This document shows positions 9,112-18,187 of a DNA stretch of 64,000 nt, in pieces. A program made the translations under genes and the position numbers. Each line of letters starts with the position of its first letter. Position 1 is the stretch's first letter. Origin of the DNA: an uncultured Lachnospiraceae bacterium (GTDB lineage Bacteria > Bacillota > Clostridia > Lachnospirales > Lachnospiraceae); the NCBI GenBank assembly GCA_910589195.1, contig CAJUTC010000014.1:676-64675 (forward strand), read 5' to 3'. Under the pieces are notes generated by a model. It searched no databases, was not told the origin of the DNA, and was given only the letters and a program-made list of their open reading frames with translations.

Positions 9112-10746
9112 TTATCCTACTGACGGAATCTCTGGCCGTTCTTCCATTGGAGTAAAAACAGAACAAGGTTTCCACACCTCCTCCGGAAGAAGCAGTCCTT
9201 CTACCATAGCTTCAACCTGTTCCCATTCTTTTTCAGTCAGGGAAACATAGTAGCCGCAAGCCTGACCATTGTGGTAATAATCCAGAAAAAAGTAATATCG
9301 TTCTCCCGCCTGTTTTTCCTCATTGGGATCCGTATTTTCCAGATCCCTTGGATCATCCAGCTCTTCCTTCCTGACTCCGGTTCCATAGTTTTTTTCTTTG
9401 ACGCAGTATCCATTGGAATCCAGCCGTTCAATCCACCACTCTTTATTATCTTGATACCAGGATACGGAAAGAATCTTCCCATTTGCCAGCGGAACCGAAT
9501 AGCCATGGGAATCCGCCGAGTTGTAACCGCCCCACATCTTCACCTTACCGTCCACATACCGGAAGGATGCCGTGTTATTAACACCTTCCTTGAAAAACCG
9601 GAGCACCAGTTCTTTGCTGCCATCCTGATCAAAATCCATCAGAAAATAGTCCCAGCCGCATATCCCGTTCCCTTTCTTTAGGGAATCTTCGTATCTCCCC
9701 TGCAGACTGCCCCACATCTCATCCTCTACCAGCGAAAAATCCCCTTCCATCATCCGTTTATATTGCTCCCATTCCTCCCCCTCTTCCTCATTCACCGGAA
9801 GCGGCTGTGTATCTTCCAGCCAATATCTAGATTTGATTTGGCTGCCTGGCAAATAGCCTTGGCCATTTTCCTCAAACAGCGCGAAAAATGACATTGGATG
9901 GGGAACACGTTTATAGGAATCCCAAAAATCTTGCCATATTTCGTACATCTGCTCCTGATTTATTACAATATCCTCATATGCATCTACTGATACCTGATAT
10001 CTGATCTCCCATTCAGCCGGGCTATGGTTTAGCAATTCCCGAAACATAACCGTCTGCAGTCCTGACTTTGAATCTTCCGACTCATACCCATACAGATACT
10101 GGTACGAATCATCCAGCCATCCCTGCCACTCATAAAGCATCTGCCCGCACCCTAGCAGGTTCCAGTCAGGTTCTTTTTGCCGATACAGCTCTACCTGGCC
10201 GCTTTCCGGGCGGTATTTCAGCACACAGGGACCTTCTGTATTAATGATCAGTTCCGGAAGGCCATCCCCGTCATAGTCCAGATAAAAATAGTCTGACTGT
10301 CTGACCTCTCTTTGAAACGCTTCATCATCCAGCTTTCCCGCCTCTAAAAGCAGCTCCTGATAGAAAACCGTTTCTCCCCTGTCCGGACACCATATGGGAA
10401 CCTGGTTGGTCACCGCCTCCCGAAATGCTTCTTTATAGATTTTATCTGTTTGTGCGTCATAGCGGTTATCATCTATGGGATACTCCCGGTTGCCAAAATC
10501 GATGCTTTTGAGCTGGTTTAACGCTTCCTCTTTGATCTCTTCGTCCGTTTTTTCCACGTCCTTATAAACGGTTGCTTCTGAAGACGCGGCCAAGCTCTCC
10601 AAGTTTCCTTTTGCGTCAGCTACGGATCCTGTATTTCCCTCTTCTGCCATCCTGTTTTTGCCGCATCCAGAAAGAATCAGGATTCCGGCTGCCGCAAATA
10701 TTGTGATCCGCGCCTTCTTTTTCTCCCAAAAAAAGTCTTGATTCAT
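9112..10746 (-). CDS. Lipoprotein of unknown function with DxDxDG loops
   Basis: The frame opens at 10785, but the better start is the ATG at 10746 (MNQDFFWEKKK), which has AGGTGA upstream. A lipobox ILSGC puts the lipidated cysteine at residue 28, so the protein should be anchored outside the membrane. Two separated segments, YFYLDYDGDGLPELII and YFLMDFDQDGSKELVL, look like calcium-binding DxDxDG loops of VCBS/FG-GAP-like units; a third weaker one is YFFLDYYHNG. The 544-aa protein is otherwise unlike families I can name. It stands alone, 45-85 nt downstream of the HAD phosphatase on the same strand. Confidence 0.75.
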   Translation of the reverse strand: MNQDFFWEKKKARITIFAAAGILILSGCGKNRMAEEGNTGSVADAKGNLESLAASSEATVYKDVEKTDEEIKEEALNQLKSIDFGNREYPIDDNRYDAQTDKIYKEAFREAVTNQVPIWCPDRGETVFYQELLLEAGKLDDEAFQREVRQSDYFYLDYDGDGLPELIINTEGPCVLKYRPESGQVELYRQKEPDWNLLGCGQMLYEWQGWLDDSYQYLYGYESEDSKSGLQTVMFRELLNHSPAEWEIRYQVSVDAYEDIVINQEQMYEIWQDFWDSYKRVPHPMSFFALFEENGQGYLPGSQIKSRYWLEDTQPLPVNEEEGEEWEQYKRMMEGDFSLVEDEMWGSLQGRYEDSLKKGNGICGWDYFLMDFDQDGSKELVLRFFKEGVNNTASFRYVDGKVKMWGGYNSADSHGYSVPLANGKILSVSWYQDNKEWWIERLDSNGYCVKEKNYGTGVRKEELDDPRDLENTDPNEEKQAGERYYFFLDYYHNGQACGYYVSLTEKEWEQVEAMVEGLLLPEEVWKPCSVFTPMEERPEIPSVG

Positions 10747-10829
10747 TCGCTTCACCTGATAGACCCTTTCCTGTCTTCTCTGCATGTGTTGTTATTGATT
10801 ATGAAAACTAAATCCAATCCAGCTATCTT

Positions 10830-11483
10830 CTAAAGAAGCATTTTTTCCAACTCCTGGACATTTTCCGCAATCTGATCCGCCCCGGCTTTTTCTAATTCCT
10901 GGCGGCTTCCGTATCCAAACAGCACACCAATGCTTTCCAATCCGTTTTCTTTTGCGCCTATGATATCATGCTCCCGATCCCCTACCATAACGCACTTGGA
11001 TTTCTCATCTTCCCTAATTGAGGCCTGTTTTAGAGCATACCGGATCACATCTCCCTTTTTCACCCTTGTTTCTTCCATATCGGCGCCGCACACAAATGAA
11101 ATAAATTCTTCAAATTGAAAATGCCTGATTATCTGCTTTGCAAAAATCTCTGGCTTAGAAGTTGCCACAATCAGCGTTTTCCCTTCAGCTTTCAGTTTTT
11201 TTAACATCTTTCGGATCCCTGGAAGCTCCTCATTCTCAAAAATTCCCCGTTCTGTAAAGTATTCCCGGTATACCAGTACTGCCTCCCTTGCCTGTTGCTG
11301 AGAAAAATGAAAATATTTTTGAAAGCTATCTGTAAGGGGAGGGCCGATAAAACAAGTCAACTTTTCCAGATTTGATTCTTCAATGCCGTAATGGCGCAAG
11401 GCATACTGCACCGACTTTGTGATTCCCGCCATGGGATCCGTTAAGGTTCCATCTAAATCAAATAGTAAATATTGTTTCTCCAT
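10830..11483 (-). CDS. HAD-superfamily phosphatase (phosphoglycolate phosphatase-like)
   Basis: 217 aa. Motif I FDLDGTLTD at residues 8-16 contains the nucleophile and acid/base aspartates; motif II VATS and motif III with the Lys of KKGD and the acidic motif VMVGDREHDIIGA are present. The helical cap after motif I marks subfamily IA, typical of PpaX/Gph-type phosphatases. Substrate cannot be assigned. A consensus-like promoter lies at 11623-11651. Confidence 0.9.
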   Translation of the reverse strand: MEKQYLLFDLDGTLTDPMAGITKSVQYALRHYGIEESNLEKLTCFIGPPLTDSFQKYFHFSQQQAREAVLVYREYFTERGIFENEELPGIRKMLKKLKAEGKTLIVATSKPEIFAKQIIRHFQFEEFISFVCGADMEETRVKKGDVIRYALKQASIREDEKSKCVMVGDREHDIIGAKENGLESIGVLFGYGSRQELEKAGADQIAENVQELEKMLL

Positions 11484-11622
11484 TTTGTATGTTGATTTCC
11501 TTTCCTCTTATATTGAACATTTTATGCTGTTCATGCTGTTCGTATCATTTCCCGGATTTACCATATCTTTGCGGCCTGTTTTACCGTCATATACATAAAT
11601 AGTAACCATCACTTTCCAAAAC

Positions 11623-11651
11623 ATTATACCCCCTTTCCGGAACAATATCAA
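11623..11651 (-). promoter_or_regulatory. Predicted promoter of the HAD phosphatase
   Basis: TTGATA (11651-11646), 17-nt spacer, TATAAT (11628-11623) on the minus strand. Confidence 0.7.
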
Positions 11652-12416
11652 TCAATAAAGGAATCATATCCAGCGCTTTTCGGAATAACATGCGGCGTTC
11701 CCGCAATCACAAAAATTGCAGCACTTAAAGATTCGCGGATTCTGGCAAGTAAACCTTCATGCGCCCGGATACGGACGCACCACCACCCATAAAAGTCCGG
11801 CGGGCGCATTTGGCATCCCTGAATTTATGCCGCCTATTCGGCGGCAGATTTTCAAAGTAATGCCAAAAGCGGCGGATCCACAACCTTCACAATCAGCTTT
11901 AATCAAATGCAAAACAGGAAAAAATATCCAATTTCATAGTTCGCGTTTTCCACATTCGATGCCATTTGTCTGGCGTAAAAGGGCAAAAATATGTCCTGTC
12001 AAACTGGCTGCAAACATTAAAAGAGCAAGGAAAATATTGGTTATTTAGTATTGCAATATTGCTGTTAGTTATGATATATTAGTTACGATTGGCACACATA
12101 GCAGAAAATCATTTTGTAATGAATGGGCGGCAGTCTGATTTTTTATGCTTTTTTGCCTTTTATGTGTTTAAACCGACAAATCATAGCAGAAAGGGGAAGA
12201 GTGAAAATGGCAAATAAACAAGTTCCAAATTTAAGGACGAAGCAGAATTTTAACATATGCAGTCCTCCGCTTCTAGCGCATGTTTGAAATTTGCTTTCTG
12301 CCAAGTGTGGAACACATTTGGAGGAAATTCATCCCAAGTAAACCAGCGATACAAGCCTAACAGGGTATAGGGAAAGCAAATTCTGAAAATAGAAATTATA
12401 AAAGGTATGGGAGTAT
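11652..12416. other. Gene-poor interval with a GC-rich structured patch
   Basis: This 765-bp interval lies between divergent genes. At about 11760-11860 it contains nested inverted repeats: TGCGCCCG with CGGGCGCA, and GCCGCC-TATTC-GGCGGC. The 110-codon frame at 11716-12048 lacks a ribosome binding site and recognisable domains and is not called. The 350 nt before the chemoreceptor gene may be its leader; I could not match it to a known c-di-GMP riboswitch. Confidence 0.4.
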
Positions 12417-12422
12417 TTGGTT

Positions 12423-14096
12423 ATGGAAAAGAATTATTCAACGAGCGAAAACAGCGGCCAAAAAAGAAAACGCATTGGCCGTAAAGTAGGAAACCTGGTG
12501 GCGCTGATGCTGGGGATCAGTATTACTTCTGTAGTGATCGTTTGTGTACTAATGTTCTACCGGCTTACCATGTCTATGATGCAAGACGTATGCGTAAGCG
12601 GAACAAATGTGTTAGCTCACGAGCTGTCCAGTTATAACGGGCCTGATGACAAGACAGCGCTTCTTGATACCCTTAAAGAACAGATGGGATGTGAGTTTAC
12701 CATCTTCCACGGAAACGAGAGGGCTTATACCACAATCCAGCAGAACGGCCAGCGGGCCGTAGGCACCCGTCTTTCCGATGAGCTTACAAAAATCGTGCTG
12801 GAGCAAGGGCAGGCATATGTGGGCCGGGCGTCCATCCTGGGGGAAGAACACCTTTGTTCATACGTACCTACAAAAGACAGTAACGGCAACATTGACGGAC
12901 TGATATTTGCCGGGATCTCCATGTCAGACGCTTCAAACCAAATTAACCTCACAATCCTATTATCCTGCCTGATCGGCGCAGTGCTTATTCTTATCGGAAT
13001 TATGATTGTGGGCGCTTATATCAAGCGGACCGTTACCAAGCCCCTTTTCCGTTTGACCGTGTTGGCAGAAACGTTGGAGCAGGGCAATTTAGGTTTGGGC
13101 ACGAGCCAAAGTATAATGGCTGATATCCATTCCAATGATGAGATTGGCCTTTTGTCGCAAAGTTTTGACAAAACTATCAGCCGCCTGCGGAATTATATCG
13201 GGGAAATATCCCATATGCTGGAATCCATATCAGCAGGAGATCTGACGCCTCAGATTAGCCAGGAATATGTGGGAGATTTTGCTACTATCCGCACTTCCTT
13301 AAACGATATTCTTCAAAACCTGAATCAAATGATGAGCCAGATTGTTTCCAGTTCGGAATGTGTTTCCGGCGGGGCGACCCAGATGTCTTCCGCTGCCCAG
13401 GGTCTGAGCCAGGGGGCTGTAGAACAGACCGGCGCTGTGGAAGGGCTGGAAGTCACCATGGAGGAAGTGGCTGGCCGTATCCGGAAAACAGCGGATAACG
13501 CAGTCCAGGCCCAGAAACAGGCAGGGGAAGTAGGGCGGCAGCTTACGGAAAGCAACCAGAAGATGCACGAAATGATGAAAGCCATTGAGAAGATCAATGA
13601 CAGTTCTAACGAGATTGGAAAGATCATCAAAGCCATTGAAGATATCGCCTTCCAGACCAATATTTTGGCTCTGAACGCTTCCGTAGAAGCAGCCCGGGCC
13701 GGAGTGGCAGGCAAAGGTTTTGCCGTGGTGTCTGACGAGGTGCGCAACCTGGCAGGAAAAACGGCAGAAGCATCCCAGTCTACAGCAGCGCTGATTGAAC
13801 GTTCCGTTGCCGCTGTAGAAGAAGGAACCCGGATCGCGGGCGCTACGGCGAAACATCTGGAGGGCGCCGTTTTAGAAGCCCAGGGAATCGTAGGAACGAT
13901 CAATAATATCGCAACAGACGCAAAAACTCAGGCGGACGCAATGGAACAGATACAGGATCAGATCAGCCAGATTTCCAGTGTGGCACAGACCAATTCCGCC
14001 ACTGCCCAGGAAAGCTCTGCTACCAGTGAGGAACTTAGTGATCAAGCTGGCCTATTGCGGCAGCTTGTGACAACCTTCCGGCTCCGGAAACGGTGA
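12423..14096 (+). CDS. Methyl-accepting chemotaxis protein
   Basis: A transmembrane chemoreceptor that signals through CheA/CheW. Order: TM1 (about residues 25-48, LVALMLGISITSVVIVCVLM), a short extracytoplasmic sensor of about 130 residues (single-Cache-like size), TM2 (ILLSCLIGAVLILIGIMIVG), HAMP domain, and the cytoplasmic coiled-coil signalling domain with the conserved tip (QTNILALNASVEAARAG). There is no C-terminal CheR-tethering pentapeptide. A TTG at 12417 extends the frame, but the ATG at 12423 has GGGAG at better spacing. It fits the motile character shown by the flagellin at 28470. Ligand unknown. Confidence 0.95.
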   Translation: MEKNYSTSENSGQKRKRIGRKVGNLVALMLGISITSVVIVCVLMFYRLTMSMMQDVCVSGTNVLAHELSSYNGPDDKTALLDTLKEQMGCEFTIFHGNERAYTTIQQNGQRAVGTRLSDELTKIVLEQGQAYVGRASILGEEHLCSYVPTKDSNGNIDGLIFAGISMSDASNQINLTILLSCLIGAVLILIGIMIVGAYIKRTVTKPLFRLTVLAETLEQGNLGLGTSQSIMADIHSNDEIGLLSQSFDKTISRLRNYIGEISHMLESISAGDLTPQISQEYVGDFATIRTSLNDILQNLNQMMSQIVSSSECVSGGATQMSSAAQGLSQGAVEQTGAVEGLEVTMEEVAGRIRKTADNAVQAQKQAGEVGRQLTESNQKMHEMMKAIEKINDSSNEIGKIIKAIEDIAFQTNILALNASVEAARAGVAGKGFAVVSDEVRNLAGKTAEASQSTAALIERSVAAVEEGTRIAGATAKHLEGAVLEAQGIVGTINNIATDAKTQADAMEQIQDQISQISSVAQTNSATAQESSATSEELSDQAGLLRQLVTTFRLRKR

Positions 14097-14103
14097 TGAC
14101 AGC

Positions 14104-14153
14104 AAACAGGCTGCCGAATGAGATAACATCCCTCATTCGACAGCCTGTTTTAT
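14104..14153 (+). terminator. Strong terminator after the chemoreceptor gene
   Basis: AAACAGGCTG plus CGAATGAG pairs with CTCATTCG plus CAGCCTGTTT, a stem of about 18 bp with a short loop. The T-run is TTTTA. Confidence 0.8.
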
Positions 14154-14221
14154 AAAATAATGTATATGACCAATTAGAAAGCAAATTAAAGCCATTTTCT
14201 GATTATACATTCTCTGCATAT

Positions 14222-14257
14222 AAAAAGCCGGAAGGCCAAACTGATTATATGGCTTTT
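14222..14257 (-). terminator. Terminator of the glycolytic operon
   Basis: On the minus strand AAAAGCC pairs with GGCTTTTT, about 40 nt after the gpmI stop. Confidence 0.6.
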
Positions 14258-14297
14258 CGTCTTTTTGTCTATCGTATTTTAACCAATATTCATTCCT

Positions 14298-15839
14298 CTA
14301 TTTCACCAGCAGGCTCTTTCCTGTCATCTCCTTAGGCTGCTCCATTCCCATCAGTTCAATCAGGGTCGGAATAATATCTGCCAGGCAGCCACCTTCCCGC
14401 AGTTTATAAACCGGGTCAGCGTTAACCAAGATAAAGGGTACTGGATTGGTGGTGTGGGCGGTCCAGGGTTCTCCGGTGGTGTAGTCCACAAGCTGCTCCG
14501 CATTGCCGTGATCCGCACAGATAAACATTACGCCGCCTGTTTCCTTAATGGCATCTACCGCTTTCCCCACACACTCATCTACTGTTTCGATGGCCTTAAC
14601 TGCAGCCTCTTCCACTCCGGTATGGCCTACCATATCCGGATTTGCAAAGTTAATGATAATTACATCATATTTGCCGGATTTAATCGCTTCCACCAGCTTT
14701 TCACATACTCCTGGCGCACTCATTTCCGGTTTCAAATCATAGGTTGCAACCTCTTTCGGAGATGGAACCAGAATCCGGTCTTCGCCTTCATTTGGCTCTT
14801 CTATGCCGCCGTTAAAGAAAAAGGTAACATGGGCATATTTTTCCGTTTCGGCTATCCTTGCCTGAGTTTTTTTGTTGGCAGCCAAAAATTCACCAAACGT
14901 ATTGGTAATCAGCTCTTTACGGAAGGCAACCAACTTATTCTGGATGGTTTCATCGTAGTCCGTAAAGCATACGTAAACCAGATCCATCCGTTTTCCCCGT
15001 TGGAATCCGGTAAATTCATCGTCACAGAAGGCACGGGTAATTTCACGGGCACGGTCCGGGCGGAAATTGTAGAAGATGATGGAATCATGCTCTTTAATCA
15101 GACCTATCGGCTTGCCATCCTCTACCACTACAGTTGGCATCACAAATTCATCATACTTTTCTTCGTCATAGGAAGCTTGGATCCCTGCCGGGCCGCTTGC
15201 GGCAGTCTTTCCTTCCCCTTTGGTCAGGGCATCGTAAGCCAGTTTTACCCGATCCCAGTTTTTATCCCGGTCCATAGCGTAGTAGCGGCCCATAACAGAA
15301 GCAACCCTTCCTACTCCCAGCTCCTTCATCTTTGCTTCCAGCTCTTCCACAAACTCCTTACCTGATGCCGGAGGCGTATCACGCCCATCCAGGAAGCAAT
15401 GGACAAATACTTTTGAAAGGCCATTTCTCTTTGCTAATTCAAGAAGGCCAAAGATATGGGTTAAGTGGCTGTGCACACCTCCATCTGATACCAGTCCGTA
15501 CAGATGAAGCGCCGAATCATGCTGTTTACAATTCTCTACTGCCTGAAGGAATTCAGGAATCTGGAAAAAATCACCATCCTGGATAGATTTGGTGATCCGG
15601 GTCAGCTCCTGGTAAACAATACGGCCCGCACCCATATTAAGATGGCCCACTTCGGAATTCCCCATCTGGCCATCCGGCAGACCTACCGCCATGCCGCTGG
15701 CGTTCCCCCTTACAAATGGGCATTGGCTCATTAACTGATCCATGATAGGGGTTTTTGCCTGGCATACCGCGTTATGTTCACAAGTTTCATTTAATCCATA
15801 GCCGTCCAGGATCATTAAAACTGTTGGTTTTTTGCTCAT
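14298..15839 (-). CDS. gpmI: 2,3-bisphosphoglycerate-independent phosphoglycerate mutase
   Basis: 513 aa, the usual length. Interconverts 3- and 2-phosphoglycerate using two Mn ions. The alkaline-phosphatase-like catalytic serine is S62 in MGNSEVGH; the metal-binding motifs LDGYGLNE (N-terminus) and FICADHGNAEQ near the C-terminus are intact, as is HCFLDGRDTPP. It is the last gene of gap-pgk-tpiA-gpmI, about 107 nt after tpiA, with AAGGAG before the ATG. Confidence 0.97.
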   Translation of the reverse strand: MSKKPTVLMILDGYGLNETCEHNAVCQAKTPIMDQLMSQCPFVRGNASGMAVGLPDGQMGNSEVGHLNMGAGRIVYQELTRITKSIQDGDFFQIPEFLQAVENCKQHDSALHLYGLVSDGGVHSHLTHIFGLLELAKRNGLSKVFVHCFLDGRDTPPASGKEFVEELEAKMKELGVGRVASVMGRYYAMDRDKNWDRVKLAYDALTKGEGKTAASGPAGIQASYDEEKYDEFVMPTVVVEDGKPIGLIKEHDSIIFYNFRPDRAREITRAFCDDEFTGFQRGKRMDLVYVCFTDYDETIQNKLVAFRKELITNTFGEFLAANKKTQARIAETEKYAHVTFFFNGGIEEPNEGEDRILVPSPKEVATYDLKPEMSAPGVCEKLVEAIKSGKYDVIIINFANPDMVGHTGVEEAAVKAIETVDECVGKAVDAIKETGGVMFICADHGNAEQLVDYTTGEPWTAHTTNPVPFILVNADPVYKLREGGCLADIIPTLIELMGMEQPKEMTGKSLLVK

Positions 15840-15946
15840 TTTGCTGTAATCTCCTTTCGCAAATGTCCCCGCAGAACTGCTTTATGGGCAATGCCGCGGG
15901 GACAGCTACATCAAATCATCCTATAGGAAACGATCGAGCACGTCAC

Positions 15947-16702
15947 CTATAACTGATTATAATTTACAATCTTCCCAAAATCAGGCTTTAAGGAAGCGCC
16001 ACCTACTAATCCTCCGTCAATATTTGGCTGTGCAAACAATTCCGGAGCAGAAGAAGCAGATACGGATCCGCCATACTGGATGCGAATCGCTTCTGCTGTT
16101 GCTTCATCATAAATCTCGCCGATGCATACTCGGATGGCTCCGCATACTTCTTCTGCCTGCTCTGTGGTAGCAACCTTTCCAGTTCCAATAGCCCAGATCG
16201 GCTCATATGCGATAACGGCTTTCTTTGCCTGGTCAGCCGTTACATTTAAGAACGCAATCTTGATCTGCTGACGCACCCATTCAATCGTAATGCCCTGCTC
16301 CCTCTGGGTCAAAGTTTCACCACAACAAATAATAGGGGTTAAATCGTGTTCAAATGCCTTTAATACCTTTTTATTTACCGTTTCGTCCGTTTCCGCAAAG
16401 TATTCTCTTCTCTCAGAATGGCCGATAATCACATACTGAACCCCTGCGTCTTTTAACATATTGGGAGCGATCTCTCCGGTATATGCGCCTTTTTCCTCGA
16501 AATACATGTTTTCAGCGCCGATATGAATATTTGTGCCCTTTGCTGCTTCCATAGCCGGAATAATATCGATAGCTGGAACACAAAATACCACATCTACATC
16601 ATCATTCACTACCAAAGGCTTTAAGGTTTCTACTAACGCAACTGCCTCAGAAGGTGTCATGTTCATCTTCCAGTTGCCTGCAATAATTTTCTTTCTTGCC
16701 AT
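15947..16702 (-). CDS. tpiA: Triosephosphate isomerase
   Basis: 251 aa TIM barrel interconverting dihydroxyacetone phosphate and glyceraldehyde 3-phosphate. Catalytic residues are visible: Lys in GNWKMN (N-terminus), His in IGHSERR, Glu in YEPIWAIGTG, and the phosphate-binding loop GGSVS. AAGGAG precedes the ATG. It lies 87 nt after pgk. Confidence 0.98.
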   Translation of the reverse strand: MARKKIIAGNWKMNMTPSEAVALVETLKPLVVNDDVDVVFCVPAIDIIPAMEAAKGTNIHIGAENMYFEEKGAYTGEIAPNMLKDAGVQYVIIGHSERREYFAETDETVNKKVLKAFEHDLTPIICCGETLTQREQGITIEWVRQQIKIAFLNVTADQAKKAVIAYEPIWAIGTGKVATTEQAEEVCGAIRVCIGEIYDEATAEAIRIQYGGSVSASSAPELFAQPNIDGGLVGGASLKPDFGKIVNYNQL

Positions 16703-16789
16703 GGCTTGGCTCTCCTTCTCTATTAATCGGTTCTGGCAGGAAAAACTGCTGGTTTTTGGGATTTTCCTGCCAAAACGAAATTGATCGAA

Positions 16790-18010
16790 TTATTTATCAT
16801 CTGCTGCTACTACGCCTGGGAGTTCTTTTCCCTCTAAGAATTCCAGGGAAGCGCCGCCGCCGGTAGAGATATGGCTCATCTTATCACCAAAGCCTAACTG
16901 GTTTACAGCCGCCGCGGAATCGCCGCCGCCAATAATGGTGGTTGCTTCTGTTTCAGCCAGCGCCTTTGCCACCGCAATGGTTCCCGCTGCCAGTGTAGGA
17001 TTCTCAAATACGCCCATAGGCCCGTTCCACACTACTGTCTTTGCGGTCTTAACGGCCTCTGCGTATAATTCTGACGTCTTAGGTCCGATATCCAGCCCTT
17101 CCATATCAGCCGGGATTGTGTCGGAAGCTACTACTTTTACTTCAATCGGGCCGTCAATAGGATTTGGGAATGCTGCCGCAATCGTGGTATCAACCGGAAG
17201 AAGCAGCTTCTTTCCAAGCTTTTCAGCCTTCTCAATCATTTCCTTGCAGTAGTCTAACTTGCTGTCGTCTACTAAGGAATTTCCTACGCTTAAGCCCTGG
17301 GCTTTTAAGAACGTAAAGGCCATACCGCCGCCGATAATCAGGGTATCGCATTTATCCAGCAAGTTGGAGATTACATTTAACTTATCCGCAACCTTAGCAC
17401 CGCCTAAGATAGCCACGAACGGACGAACCGGATTCTCAACCGCATTGCCTAAGAAATCAATCTCTTTCTGCATCAGATAGCCCACTGCGTTGGATCCGCC
17501 CTTAGCTGTGATAAACTTGGTAACGCCTTCTACGGATGCATGCGCGCGATGGGAAGAACCAAACGCATCACATACGTAATCGTCTGCCAGAGCCGCTAAT
17601 TCCTTGCTGAATTCTTCGCCGTTCTTGGTTTCTTCTTTGCCACGGAAACGAGTATTCTGCAGCAGGACTACATCACCTTCGTTCATAGCATTTACCGCGT
17701 TGGTGGCAGCCTCTCCGGTTACATTGTAATCGGATACAAATACAACATCCTTGCCCAGCTTCTCAGAAAGCCTTTTTGCAACAGGCGCTAAGGACTCGCC
17801 TTCGTTAGGGCCATTTTTCACTTTGCCTAAGTGGGAGCACAGGATTACCTTCCCGCCGTCGCTCATCAGCTTCTTAATGGTAGGAAGCGCCGCTACAATA
17901 CGGGTTTCATCTGTGATCTCGCCATTTTTTAACGGAACATTAAAATCACAGCGCACTAATACTTTTTTGCCTTTTACATTTAAATCATCTACAGTCTTTT
18001 TATTTAACAT
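16790..18010 (-). CDS. pgk: Phosphoglycerate kinase
   Basis: 406 aa, normal length. Transfers phosphate from 1,3-bisphosphoglycerate to ADP. The N-terminal signature VLVRCDFNVPL and the nucleotide-binding GGGDSAAAV with STGGGASLEFLEG near the C-terminus are intact. It lies after gap on the same strand, but a terminator at 18108-18132 separates them. Confidence 0.98.
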   Translation of the reverse strand: MLNKKTVDDLNVKGKKVLVRCDFNVPLKNGEITDETRIVAALPTIKKLMSDGGKVILCSHLGKVKNGPNEGESLAPVAKRLSEKLGKDVVFVSDYNVTGEAATNAVNAMNEGDVVLLQNTRFRGKEETKNGEEFSKELAALADDYVCDAFGSSHRAHASVEGVTKFITAKGGSNAVGYLMQKEIDFLGNAVENPVRPFVAILGGAKVADKLNVISNLLDKCDTLIIGGGMAFTFLKAQGLSVGNSLVDDSKLDYCKEMIEKAEKLGKKLLLPVDTTIAAAFPNPIDGPIEVKVVASDTIPADMEGLDIGPKTSELYAEAVKTAKTVVWNGPMGVFENPTLAAGTIAVAKALAETEATTIIGGGDSAAAVNQLGFGDKMSHISTGGGASLEFLEGKELPGVVAADDK

Positions 18011-18107
18011 TATGGATTACTCCCCTTTCAATCAGTTTTCTCCTGCAATCCTGCCTGGAGGTCTTTTAATCGTATCGAAAATCCAAAGAGCTTTCTTTGC
18101 GAAAAAA

Positions 18108-18132
18108 GGTCCGGTCCTTTTAAGACCGGACC
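18108..18132 (-). terminator. Intercistronic terminator between gap and pgk
   Basis: GGTCCGGTC and GACCGGACC form a perfect 9-bp GC-rich stem with a 7-nt loop, followed on the minus strand by TTTTTT. It lies about 55 nt after the gap stop. Confidence 0.85.
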
Positions 18133-18187
18133 CTTAGTGAGTCTTAATTGATACCCGAAATCTCCGGTATCTGATAGCTGGTTACAA

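Noticed and set aside
11716..12048. 110-codon plus-strand frame
   Set aside because: No ribosome binding site, no domain, and it covers GC-rich inverted repeats; more likely structured non-coding DNA.
12206..12289. 27-codon frame (MANKQVPNLR...) in the chemoreceptor leader
   Set aside because: A weak AGGGG lies upstream, but there is no supporting feature and spacing is long. Nor could I match the region to a c-di-GMP riboswitch.
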